The position numbers and the translations under genes are program-made. Below are positions 34,755-45,732 of a stretch of 64,000 nt of DNA, piece by piece (the first letter of the stretch is position 1; each line of letters starts with the position of its first letter). This DNA comes from Micractinium sp. NFX-FRZ (taxonomy: Eukaryota > Chlorophyta > Trebouxiophyceae > Chlorellales > Chlorellaceae), in assembly GCA_029339195.1 (NCBI GenBank), contig JAPTJF010000117.1, positions 78,216-142,215 of the forward strand. The letters are read 5' to 3'. The notes below the pieces were generated by a model, which ran no database searches, had not been told where the DNA came from, and saw only the letters and a list, made by a program, of their open reading frames with translations.

Positions 34755-36985
34755 TCACACCCCCGTCGCAGGGATGTCCAACTCCCACCCCCAGTGCGGG
34801 GCACCGGCGCGCAGGCGCTCAAGTACAGGTGCCGGCATCTCCCAGCTGGCTATCTTCAGATACTTTAGGCGCCTCATGTGGAGCACCATGGTGTCCACAT
34901 CAGCGTTGGTCAGCGCCAGATGGTAGCCGTACAGCGCCAGGCGGGCCAGCGACGTGGCGCCCGCCAGCGCCGCCGGCAGGCGCTTCATGCTGCCGTGATC
35001 ATGTAGGATCAGCTCTTCCAGACCTGCACAGGTCAGCAGTGTATTGCTCATCCAAGGCACGCCAAAGACTGCAGGGCTAGCAGGCATGACCCACTCCATG
35101 TTATAAAGCTCTGTCTCGTGATCTCACTCATCTGCCAAGCTTGCCCCCCAAAACATGTGCACCCCGCGGCCCGCCTGTCAGCATCCTACCTGCCAGGTAG
35201 GCGCCTGCTGGAAGGTCTGAGATGTTGCCTCCTATGGCCAAACTGTCCGACAGCTCCAGCTTCCTCAGGCGGGTCAAATGGGTCAGCTCGGCCATTGACT
35301 GGGCGGGCGGCTGGCCTGACCAGGTGTCATACAGGCAGAGGTGCTCGAGGCGGGGGGCCTGCTGCAGCAGAGCCCGGACAGCCTGCCATGCGTCAAGGCT
35401 TTCCGGCAGCACCCCCCAAGGCTTGTTGAATGATACCTCCAGCCGTGTTGTGGCCCCCAGCTGTGCACAGCGTCAGTCTGTTGAGCCGTCCCAGTGGCAT
35501 TCACTGAGCTCCAGCGCCGCCAGCTGGGCACCAGCTGGCAGAAGTGCGTCCGCCACAGGCTGCAGCGCTGGCAGCCTCTGCACATCACACAGGGTCAGCT
35601 TGGGGGCGCCATCGTCGCTGCCCTGGTTCGGCACGCTGTCTGTGAAGTATCCGCTGTCACCCCGGGGGTTAGGGTGGCTGCCGAAGCTACAGCACTTGAA
35701 TCGGGCGCCCGCCACCTGCAGCGCACAGCAGGCAGGGGAGGACATATCAAGGGGCAGACGGAGTGGACGACGGGCAATGAGCGCTCCGGCGAGCAATGTT
35801 CCTTGGCAGTGAGTGGGGGGTCCGGCTCGCCTGGCTTCCTACCTCCCAGGGCGCCAGCCACACTTGCTCGCCCGACGGTACTCTTTGGATGAACTGAAAC
35901 GACCGCAGCGCCTTGAAGCCCGCGGGCGCCGGGAGCCGAGGGGCCTCTGCATGCACCTCAGCCGCGGGCTGCTCAAAGAGCGTCTGCTCTTGCAGGTGCT
36001 CCAGGTGGGTCAGGTCCCGAAGATCGGCTGGCACGATTCCCGCCACTGACAGCTGTGTCAAGCCAGAGAGCTGGGTGAGGAGGTGGCATGACAAGGAGCA
36101 CTCGCTCAGGCTGAGGCTGCGCAGCTGAGTGAGCTGCGCCAGCGCGTGGCCGGCAGCAGGGGGCAGCCGGTCCTGCCGGGGTGGCGGGGCACCCTCCTCT
36201 GCCTCGCCTTGCATGGCCGAGACGCTCATGGTAAGACAGCAGCGGGAAGCCGGTAAGACGGTAAGACGGTAAGACGGTAAGACGGTAAGACGGTGAGATG
36301 GTAAGACGGTAAGACAGCAGCGGGAAGCCGGCAAGGGCGCGCAGGGCAGGGGCGCAGCCCGCCAGCTCCTCCTCGAAGTGCAGGGCCACGTCTGTGAGCG
36401 CTCCGGGGTGCAGCCGCGCCAGAAAGTCCGCCAGCTGTAACGGGGCGGCTGCCGCGGCGCCGCTCCTCCACTCGTCGCCCACGCGGAAGCCAAAGCCCCT
36501 CCATGAGGTGCTGGCAGTGAAGTTGCGCACGTGGGCGCCCACGCGGCGCAGCAGGGTGCCTGGCGGCGAAGCAACGCTCCTGCAGCTGAAGAACGCCCGG
36601 TGTGCCGCCCATGCTGTACATGGAGCTGCGCCATCCATGTGCTATGAAGGTGCGCCACAGGTCAGGCTCTGAGTAGAAAGCAGAGTGCCAGCGCTTGGAC
36701 ACCAGCGTGAGGGAGGGGCTGCAGAAGGGCAAGGAGGCGGGCGGCGGGTGGGCGTGGCGGGCGCGGGGGCGTTGGACCACCTTGGTTGTGGATGCGACGC
36801 TTCTGCGCCGAAGCTGCGTGTCAAACTACCTGAAAATTCACCGATAACCGTTGCGTGAGTGAAAAACGAGACACTGACTGTCAGCCGCCGCGCACCCACC
36901 CTTCTTGTCGCCCTGCCACCGCCATGATGTGGCCCAGCAGTGTGTCTGGCAGTGCCTCCAAGGTGGGAGGTGGGCGCCCAGGCAT
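34755..36985 (-). pseudogene. Disrupted F-box/LRR gene
   Basis: The exon chain 36985-36900, 36718-35843, 35715-35190, 35023-34755 closes in phase at every junction. It encodes a clean F-box (LEALPDTLLGHIMAV joined across the first intron to SLTLVSKRWHSAF and DLWRTF) and LRRs (LTQLRSLSLSECSL, LTRLRKLELSDSLAIGG, LKYLKIASWEMPAP). Exon 2, however, changes frame twice. The first change is an apparent 1-nt gain near 36550, between QERCFAAR and LLRRVGAHVRNF. The second lies between about 36330 and 36180, at or just after an 8-bp tandem repeat. Exon 3 also has an in-frame TGA at 35473-35475. Three separate lesions favour a decaying paralogue of the intact gene at 22755-26705. Sequencing errors, or an unseen intron over the repeat, could explain part of it. 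Confidence 0.7.
36232..36332. repeat. 8-bp tandem repeat (ggtaagac) flanked by a direct repeat
   Basis: About eight units of ggtaagac, one degenerate (ggtgagat), lie between two copies of gtaagacagcagcgggaag. They sit inside exon 2 of the F-box pseudogene. The insertion between the flanking copies is 78 bp, a multiple of three, but the 8-bp unit itself is not, so each gain or loss of a unit would shift the frame. Confidence 0.9.
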
Positions 36986-37760
36986 GGTGCGGCAGCACTA
37001 GGTTGGGCACACTCGGAAGTTGCCTGGCCCTTGTCGATGGGCAATAGACGGACTCGAGTGCGATTGTGAGTGCGGTTGAATGATGGCAGTGCTCAACTTG
37101 TGGGCTGAGGCGGACAGGGGCCAGCGTCGGCAGCAGCGCAGCGTCGGCAGCAGCCTGCTTTCGCTCAAGCAGGCGGCGATGACGCGTGTGGCAGCACCAG
37201 CAGGCAGGTGATGCACAGGTGACATGCAAGCTGAGTGCACAGTTTGCCAAGAAGAACAGCTGTAGCACCCAGCTGCCGCTACTGCGCAAAAGAAGCGGCC
37301 CACTGCCAGCGCTACTTGTGGTTGGGTTGTGGACGCCGCGGCATTGGGAGCAGTTTCGGTAGGCGCTGGCTTTCTTCTCGTGGGTTGTTGAAACCAGCCT
37401 TGATTGGTCATGCGGTTCCGTGAGGGGATGCAAACACACAAGCTCTTGAACGGTAGTTGGGTGTTTGTGTCAGACGTCAGGGGCGGCTCGACTTTGCAGC
37501 AGGAAGAGCTTGTGCAGCAAAGGTGCACAGGGGGGCTGTTGCGGTGCAGAGAAATGCCCCTGCGTCTTTCAGTGAATGCCACACACTTGAAACGTTACGA
37601 GGCAGAGCTATTCCTCTGCTGTGTCCACTGCAGCGGCCGGCTGCCCTGCCGCCACCGCCCCAGCATCCACAGCATGCTGCCACATTGCGCTCGTTTGACC
37701 GGCTGCTCATAATCGCGTCCCTCTCCGTTGGCCCTGAAGCCCATGTGAGGGCGCAGAGCC
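36986..37760. promoter_or_regulatory. Divergent region between the F-box pseudogene and the LYR gene
   Basis: 0.78 kb between two start codons on opposite strands. Open frames have no recognisable content. Confidence 0.45.
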
Positions 37761-39361
37761 ATGCTTGCCGCGGGTGGGGTGGCCCGGCTCTCGCTGCAGA
37801 CCGCCCCGCGCTTCCTGGCCGCGCAGGCCAGCCGGTTCAGCAGCGGCATTACGTACGATGCGGGAAACTCCGATGTGGATGCGCTAATCGAGGAGAACCT
37901 GGTGCGGCTACTGCTGAGCGGCTGCCACCGCCACCGCCGCCGCTCTGCCGAAACCACAGCGAACTGCCGTCCCATCTCCTGCGCTTGACCGCTCTTGCCT
38001 AACCATGCTGCCAGGCTGTCGCTCACCCCTCATCTTGCCGCCCCTTGTCTGGTCCTGCCCTGCGCGCTCCTTGCTGCAGGACAAGTCGACGTATCGGAAG
38101 CGCGAGGAGGAGTCGCCGTTTCGCCTGCTGACCACACGGCGGGAGGCTCTGGCGCTGTACCGAGAGATATGGCGGCTCACCGCGCTGTTTGACTGGCCTG
38201 ACGACAAGGGCCGCCTGTGGTGGGTGCGCTGCGCATGCGCACATGCATGCATGCATTGAGGTGTGGGTGGTGTGGGTGATGCGTGTGGTAGGGGTGGGGC
38301 TCGCAGGCCGGTAGCCAAAACGGTGCAGGTGGGCGGAGCGGGCAGCATTGCCACCTGCTTGTCCTAGTCTGCCCAGCTGAACCGCCCTCCCCGCTGAGCT
38401 TCCGCCGCTGATGTGTGCAGGCGTGACTTGCTGCGTGAGAGCGCTCGGCAGGAGTTTGAGGCGGCGCGGTTTGAAGACGACCCTGAAATCGTGAGCGGGG
38501 GTTGCTGGGGTTGAATGAAAGGAAGTGTGGGGTTGACTTTGAAAGTGCGAGGTTTTCAGCGCCTGGAGCGGCCCGGTTCGCCACAGAATGTGAGCTGAGC
38601 ACATTGGGGGCTTTGATGGGGCGCACTGGACCTGTAAGATTGTCTGTCGAGCTGTTGTGGCACCTGCCGTAGAGCAGAGATGCGCTGCTGCTTTGTGCCG
38701 CATCCTGCCTTTTCAGGCTCCCCCTGCCTGCCTGCCTGCCCCGTCCCCATCGGCTCCCGGGCTTCAGAGCCAGGGCCCTCTCCACCCCTGCATATCTCCC
38801 CACCCACCTGCTGTGCTGCTCCCATGACTGACGCGCACCCCTGCCCCCCACCTTCTCCCCGCCTCGCTGGCGCCAGGTCAACCGCCTGCTGGTGGTGGGG
38901 CGGGATGCGGTGCACCAGGTGGCCGAGAAGTTCCTGTGAGTCCGCCTGCCAGCTGGGCAGGGTGTGGGCGGTGGTCCCGCTCAGATAGAAGGCAGGCAGG
39001 TGGCGGGGTGTGGGCCGTCTTAGAGGGGAGGGGTGCTGTACCCCCCGTGGGCCTGAAGGATCCTGTTAGCTGCCAGCGATGTGGTATGCTTGCCATCCCC
39101 GCCCAACAGGAGCTGGGCTGCCCCCCGCAGCCCCGAGTGCAGGACACGCTTGCCTACCCTGGCCCTCTTCTTGCCGTGTGCAGTGCTCCGCCCATTCGTC
39201 CCACCCGCTGCCACCAGCCCACTGAATGACCCACCCTCAACCTGCCCCCTGCCTGCAGGGCCAAGCGGCAGAGGATGATGGAGCAGGCAGAGGCGGCGTT
39301 CAGGGCAGGGCAGGGGCCGCCGCCAGGGCAGCCGCCCTTCCCGCCCGACTGGCGCCTGTGA
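37761..39361 (+). CDS. Mitochondrial LYR-motif (Complex1_LYR-like) protein
   Basis: Five exons (37761-37901, 38080-38219, 38421-38490, 38877-38935, 39259-39361) close in phase to 170 residues. The N-terminus MLAAGGVARLSLQTAPRFLA is a clear mitochondrial presequence. The LYR core is ALALYREIWRLTALFDWPDD, followed by the downstream Phe/Arg helix (LRESARQEFEAARFEDDPE) and a third helix (LLVVGRDAVHQVAEKFLAKR). LYR proteins bind mitochondrial acyl carrier protein and help assemble respiratory complexes or deliver Fe-S clusters. Which family member this is cannot be decided; it does not look like ISD11 or FMC1. The Pro/Gly-rich C-terminus (GPPPGQPPFPPDWRL) is outside the domain. A partial copy of the last exon's end lies about 85 bp into the 3' region. 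Confidence 0.85.
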
Positions 39362-40626
39362 TCCCCGCTGCCTCTCGCCCGCCTTCCTTCTGGCCCTTGT
39401 TGGCAGACTCAATTGCCCGCTCGCCTTCCCGCCCAACCTGCGCCTGCGATCCGCGCTACCTCTGCAAGTCGCCTTGTTCGCCTTCCTCCTGTGCCTTCCT
39501 GTGCCTTCCTTTCCTCCCCTGCTCTGCTACTCCCACTCCCTTCCCTCAGCTGGTTGGCTGGCGTTACATGCTGTGTTAGTACATGGGAAAAACGAGTGTG
39601 GCGGGTGGGGGGGCTAGGACGTCCAGGGTGAAGCATTGGTGCGCCGCTGGCTTGGGAGAGGGAGAAGATGACTGGGCACGCCAGCGGCCAGGGCCTCCGA
39701 GCGCACCAGTGCGCACTGGACGCGTGCTGCATTGTGATTGGCGGTGTTCAGAAGCAAAGGTGCAGATTTGGGGGGTGCAGAAGCAAACGTGCAAGTGGGG
39801 CGGGGGGTTTGCTGAGAGGGATGGATGTGTGGGGCTGCTGAGATGCCGGGGGGAGGGGTGGGGGGAGCGAGGCGGGGTAGCTTTGGCCATACCGGACCAC
39901 ATGCGGTCGCGCCCTAACCATGGAATCGAGCATCGAGAAGAGTCGGAAGACGCCCACAGTTGAGGTAAAGAATACTAAAGAGGTCGGAAATCGCGCGGCC
40001 GGTAGGGCGCGCGTGGAACACCCGCCATGGCATTCGATGGGCGGATCGGTTTGGGGGGCAGCAGGGGCGCCTCATGCAAAAGGACCGCGGCTGAGCGAGG
40101 TTTGGAGGGGTGAAAGGGAAGGGTACATGCATGCTGACAGCGTCTGCTGATGGGTGGGTGGCGCATGGAGGGCTGGCCAAGTGCTTGGGTGGCGGGGGCA
40201 AGTGCGAGAGACAAGCTAATGGGGGAACATGAGAGTCGTGGCGGCCAAACGCCACAGGGGTAGTAGGGATGCAGGGAAGGGGAGCGGCAGGGGCCGCAGG
40301 GTGCATTAGGGCAGGCAGCAGGGGTGCGTGACGCATGCGTAGTCGTACCGCAAACGTTCAGGGCGGCGAGGCGGGAGACGGAACTGGGCGATTCACGTGT
40401 TAAGCAAGGCAAGGAGGGGACCCGTTGTCATCAAATCATGGCAGTCTGACTGGGCAGCTCGCGTGCGCATGCACGCTTGCAGTTAGTTCTGCAACTTGTT
40501 AACTTTGGGATGGAGGGCAGCCACTGCAGCATGGCGCAGCCAGCCCCGGCCGCTGCGCACTGCAGCGCTGCGCGCAGTGCCTGCTGGGGCGTATCGTTGG
40601 GGAGGCCGATCCCCACTGCAGCCTGT
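39362..40626. other. Convergent 3' region of the LYR and bZIP genes
   Basis: 1.27 kb with no recognised gene. At about 39420-39470 it contains a diverged copy of the last coding bases of the LYR gene (ttcccgcccaacctgcgcct against ttcccgcccgactggcgcct). The remainder is purine-rich. Confidence 0.55.
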
Positions 40627-43600
40627 CTACCGCTTGTACGCGGTGGGGATGGTGAGCATGTGCATGTTGCCATTCCCGCTGGCAGTGGCGCCGGCGGCTG
40701 TGGCGGCCTCCAGGCTCTGCAGCGCCGCGGGGCCCTCCTTCTCCAGAGCAAGCACCGTGGCAATCTGCGGGAGGGGCGGAATGGGGAGGGTGGGGTGAGT
40801 GGCCGGTATGAGGGCAGGGCAGGGGGGATGACGCTGGCGGGGGGGGGGGGGGCCATGGACGGAGGCGGCGGGGGCGGTGGGCAGGGAGGGAAAGGCTTGG
40901 CTCTAAGCCCCTTCAACCTCCCTGCCGTTCAAAGCGGGCAGCCCATCCGCGCCCACCTGCAAACATCAAAATTTTCCCCCTAAAGAGCCCACCAGGCACA
41001 GACGTGTGCCTGGGTCGCCTGGGAGGCACAGTGGTGCCGTGCGTTCACTCTTCTACACCCCCCGTTCACTACAGGCAACCTGGAAAGCCTGGGTGCCCGG
41101 TCGGTCGAGAGGCCCACCTGGTACACATCCGGGTAGAAGGGGTAGGACTGCACGATGGCGCGCGCCTTTTGCAGCGGGCTGAGGATGGTCTTGAACACGG
41201 TGCCGATGAACTCCATCCCCGCCAGGTGCTCCTCCTGCAGGTTGGCCTTGAGCTCAGCCGTGCACTCGTTGACCTGCAGCGCCGGGGGGGCAGAGGGTGG
41301 GCAAACAAGATGTAAGTGGATGAACAGGAATGTGACTGCACAGCTGATCCTCACGCAGGTTGGCCTCAAGCTCGGCGGTGCGCTCGTTGAACGGCAGCGC
41401 AGGGGGGGAAGAGGGGGTGGCCAGCAACACACATGGGGGTGAAGAGAAGCGGAGGGTGATGTCACGACGCCACCCAACGACACTCGCCGTTGCCTGTTCC
41501 TCCACCACCCTCCCTCAACTCCTGCCGCAGAGCAACCATCGATTGGCTGAGATGCAACGTAATTGAACCGCCCCGGAGCGTCACCTTTCTGCTGCACCTC
41601 CCCTCCCGCCCCCACCCCCTGCGCCCCCACCCCCTGCCCTGCCAGTGCCACCCCGCTGGTGGTGGCCCACCTTGAGCGTCTCGCTGATGACCGACTGCAG
41701 GGCCATCATGCGGTCCGGGATGTTGACCATCTGCAGCTTAGACAGGATGCCGCGGCGCTCCTCCATCACCTGCGGGGGGGGGCGGCCGGGGGCGGGTTGG
41801 CGGGGGCGGGGCGGGGCGGGGCGGAAGGTCGGAGGCGGTGGCGGTAGGCGGAGTGGCGGGGACGGGGCAATGAGAAAGGGGCGGCGAGTTTGGAGCAGGG
41901 TCGATAGGCGGGGGGGGGAGTGTGGGGCAGCCCGGACGGTGCAGAAGGGCAGGAGGCAGACAGGAGCGGCAGCCTGCTGGCTGGCCTGGGCTGCTCGGCA
42001 CTCCTGCAGCTGAACGCCAGCCTGTGGGTGCATGCGTGCAGGCCAATAACTGCTGGCCTGGCCTGCCATCTGCACCCCCACGCACACCACATATGCAAGT
42101 ACACGACCTCTTCTGCTTCCCTGCTGACACATACACACACACCTTGGTCATGCGGCGCAGGAAGATGCCGCGCAGGCTCACAATCTGCGCACCCTGGTCG
42201 GTGCTGCAGCGTGGCGGTGGCGAGAGGAGGGGCAAAGGGCATGGCGGACGGAAACGTGAGCTCGCAAGCAGGGAGACGGGCAGGCACATGGCGCAGCACA
42301 TGGCGCTAGCAAGTGCAACCACAGCTGCAGCAACCACAGTTGCAGCCACAAAACCGCTGCCCCAGGCTCAGCCTCAGCCTCAGCAGCACCCAACCTCGTC
42401 ATCATCAACAAGGCCAGCACCGCAGCTGTCTGCCCGTCCCCGACCCTGCCCCTCCCCCGCCCCAGGCACCTGAGCTGCAGGCTCTGCGTGACCGCCGACC
42501 AGCGCTGGCGGTCCTCCGCCGTCACCCCGCTGCGCCCGTCGTCCAGCGTGGCGGCAATCAGCTTCTGCATGTTGGTGGGGTGCAGCACGGCTGTGTACAT
42601 GCACAGCTGCCCCGCCTGGTCCAGCACGGCGCACAGCGCCTGCATCGCCTGCTGGTGCCGCTGGTCGCTGGTGTCGGGGCAGCCCTCGATCTGCGGGCGG
42701 GAGCAAGAAGGTTTGCGGGCGGGAGCAAGAAGGAAGGTGGAGGCGGTGCGGGTTAATAGAATGTATGGAAGGTTGTATGCGACCAGGTAGCGCTGGAACA
42801 ATCAAACAAAAATCTGTGGGGTCGGGGCGGCCCTCGGATTTCTAGCAGGGCAGGCCAGAGGGCGGGGAGTGAGGCAATGGGAGGGCAAGGAAGCGGGGGC
42901 AAGCGGGCTGCAAGCTGGGGCATGGCAGGGCAACGAGCAAGCACAGCGTACCCAGCGGGCACGGCAGACACAACATCATGCATCAGCCGCGCAGTCAACG
43001 GGGCTGTCGCCCAGCTGCAGGCCCGCCTCCTACCGCCACGCAGCGCGGGCACAGCAGGCACTGCACGCGCGGCAGCAGCGTGCCCAGCACGCCCAGCGCA
43101 CCTGCACCAGGATGTTGCCCAGCTCCCGCACCGTCTCCTTCCACCTGCCAATGACCACCTCGCTGGGCATCCCCTTGACCGCCTTGATCTCAGTGGTGGT
43201 CAGCGGGCCCGCCGTGGTGCCCAGCGCCAGCGCCCCGCCGCCGCCACCTGTCAGCAGCTTCTGGTTGGAGGACTGCAGGTAGTGGCTGCCCAGGTCAAAC
43301 ACCTGGAGAAGGGAAGAAGAAGAAATGGCAGCAGTGGGGAGAGGGGGAGAGGGGGGAGACAGTGGGTGCAAGAGCTGGCAGGCAGAGGTGGGAGCTGGCG
43401 AAGAGCGCCTTGGGCAGCGGCAGCTGAGCATCGTCCTCCGGGAGGCCGCCCTCATACGTGCTCGCCTTGTACCGTGGCATGCATGTGTCGCTTGGCCTGC
43501 CCCCCGACCAGACCAGCCCACCCACCCATGCTTGCACATGAGGCTCTACCTCCCCCAAACCTGCCTTCCCCGCCTGCTGCCCTGCGCAGGCCATCATGTT

Positions 43601-45119
43601 CTCCACCCCCTCCTTGCGCCCGCCCCAACCCTGCATTTGGCCTCAACAGCCTGCACCTGCCGCTTGTCTCGTCCTGCGGCAAGCCACCCCATCACCCTCT
43701 GCCCCGCCTCAACTCCCCACTGCTTGCCAGGCTTCAAAAGACGGCCCTCCTCACCTGCTGCTCATCCTGCAGCATGCGGATGTGCTCATCCCGCAGCGCC
43801 AGCACCTTCTCCAGAATCGTGTTCCTGTTCTTCAGCGAGTTGTTCTCCACACGCAGCTTGCTCAGCTCGCCGCTCATGTCCTCCAGCTGCTCCCCCATGT
43901 CCTTCATCTTGGCTTTCTGCAGGATCATAGGAAATGCACATGGCAAGGAACAGGTGAAGGAGAGTAGCAATGAAGGGCAGCAGGTAATGGAGCCGCCCGT
44001 GTCCCACAGCTGCTCACTCATGCCCTTCATCTTGGCTTTCTGCAGCGGGGGAGCAAGGGAGTGAATCACAAAGGCAATGGCAGGAAATCAGAGCCGCAGT
44101 TTTCCCCAGCTGCTTTCCTCTGCGTCAAAATGCCGTTCTGCAGGGAGATGGTGTGTAGTTGGAAATGGCGAATTGAGGAGCAGGACGGTTGAGCGCTGCT
44201 CGGGAGCTGTGGCAAACAGGGCGGAGGTGTGGCGCACTGGGTGGGCGGCAGCGGCCAGAAAGGCTAGATGGAGCAGGGACGCAGCAAGGCGGCTGATCAG
44301 CGGTGAGCGGGCCGGGAGATGGCGGGGCAGCTGTGCTGGCAGTAGCCAGGAAGCCGCGCAGCAGGTGCTCAGTACTCGCGGCAGCCAAGGCACCGCCGGC
44401 CACATACTTAACGGTGCGTGGGACAACAGCCGCTCCGAGTTCCCTGTTAGAAGCAAGCTGCTATCTGCCTGGCACGTGTTGCAAGCAACTAGAGCAATAA
44501 ACACACAGCAGCTGCGCCACGGTAGCTGGCCGCTCCACACAGCACCAGTCACCCGCGCACCTGGCGCTCGCGGAACCGCTTCTGCGCTCGCCGGTTCTTC
44601 TCCTGCACCGCCGCCGCCCGCTGCTCTGCCGACTTCCTTCCGCCGCCAGTGGTGGTGCCGCCACCGCCGCTGCTATCTCCCGAGTCGTCGGGCAGGCGGC
44701 TGCTGGCCCCACCCGCCGCACTGCCGCCGCCGCCCATGCCGGTGTCGGGCAGCACAATAGTCGAGAAGAGGTTGGCAGCGGGCGCATTCATGCCGGATGG
44801 CCCCCCAAAGCCGCCGGGCAGGCCGGGTAGGCCCTCGCCCGTGCGAAACGGGACCTGCCCTTGCATGAGGAGCGGATCGTTCAAGGTGCTTGGCCCCGCC
44901 TGCTGAAAGTAGCTCTGCATTTTTGGCATCGTCATCGGTAGCAGGGAGAGGAGTGGGGGAGGGGTGAGCGCGGCAGGGGCGTCCAAGCGTGCGCGCCGGC
45001 GGCTCGTCCCGTGTGCACCGCACCTGCAGGCCGTCTAGGTCCATCTCAGCGCCTCCGGCGCCAGCCATCCACTGCATGTTGTCGTCTTTGGCTGCCGCTG
45101 CGCCTCCAAAGCCCTCCAT
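40627..45119 (-). CDS. bZIP transcription factor (Pap1/Yap-like basic region)
   Basis: Nine exons close in phase to 495 residues: 45119-45024, 44914-44561, 43916-43755, 43302-43102, 42690-42470, 42203-42143, 41769-41671, 41273-41118, 40764-40627. The N-terminal 125 residues are Gly/Ser/Pro-rich, as in activation regions. The basic region EKNRRAQKRFRERQ (N-x7-R) ends exactly at an exon boundary, and the zipper follows (GEQLEDMSGELSKLRVEN, LKNRNTILEKVLALRDEHI). After the zipper comes a helical C-terminal half (MQALCAVLDQAGQLCMYTAV, GILSKLQMVNIPDRMM, GTVFKTILSPLQKARAIV) that I cannot assign, possibly a ligand or regulatory domain. Expected to bind palindromic DNA as a dimer in the nucleus. Introns 2 and 7 each contain a copy of the start of the next exon. 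Confidence 0.88.
41351..41415 (-). repeat. Ghost copy of a bZIP exon 8 5' end, acceptor lost
   Basis: About 50 bp resemble the true exon start at 41233-41283 (gttggcctcaagctcggcggt against gttggccttgagctcagccg), 118 bp away in intron 7. The acceptor AG has become CG and the period is not a multiple of three, so this copy looks dead. Confidence 0.75.
43993..44045 (-). repeat. Ghost copy of a bZIP exon 3 5' end, still in frame
   Basis: 53 bp match the true acceptor and exon start at 43870-43922 with about seven differences, 123 bp (41 codons) apart. On the minus strand it keeps ctgcag and encodes KAKMKGMSEQLWDTGG against the true KAKMKDMGEQLEDMSG. The sequence between the copies is open. Splicing to this upstream acceptor would therefore insert 41 residues between the basic region and the zipper without a stop. 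Confidence 0.85.
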
Positions 45120-45732
45120 GGCAGCTGCTCACGCCGCTGTGCACTCTGGTCTGCACCGTGACTGCGTGTTGTGATTTACAAGGCTGCAGGAGGGAAGGCG
45201 TCGGTTTACCTGCTGCTAAGCGCTCCCGTCTCTCTTGGCACCGCCGCCCGCGTGGCGGGTTCCGTCATCCCTGCGGGCTGGCTCACCGCCAGCACCATTC
45301 TTGCACGGGCTAGCACCTGACCCTGCCGGCTGGCCAGCATCTCTCAGCCGTGATGGGAACCCAAGACTGCGCGGCTGTAGGTGCTGGCTCCGCCTCTACA
45401 AGGACCGGTGCGAAGATGTCCCGTCGCCAGCTGGCGCGCCGCCTCGCCCGCAAAATATCACAAAAATCTCCGCCCCGCTCACTGCCATGTTCACAACTTT
45501 AAAGTCAACTTGTGCAGCAGGGGTCAGAGAAAAGGGAAGCAGAGAGCAAGGTGGAGCGGGAAGCAAGAAGGGGCAGAGCGGCTGGGGATGGAGGCGGAGG
45601 GGCGGGGGCAGCCGCACGATGGTTCAACCAGCGCGGTGTGTGCAGGTCCAGAAAACATGCCGGGGGGGCACCGGAACGTGCGTTTGACCAGCAGGAATTG
45701 CCCGGACAGCCTTCAAGTGCCCCTAAATATTC
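45120..45732. promoter_or_regulatory. bZIP upstream region and 3' region of the polyQ gene
   Basis: 0.6 kb between two genes on the same strand. It should hold the bZIP promoter and the polyQ gene terminator. No motif is recognised. Confidence 0.45.

Noticed and set aside
35473..35475. In-frame TGA read as selenocysteine
   Set aside because: Green algae do make selenoproteins, but LRR proteins have no redox site here, and the same gene has two frame changes, so a nonsense mutation is simpler.
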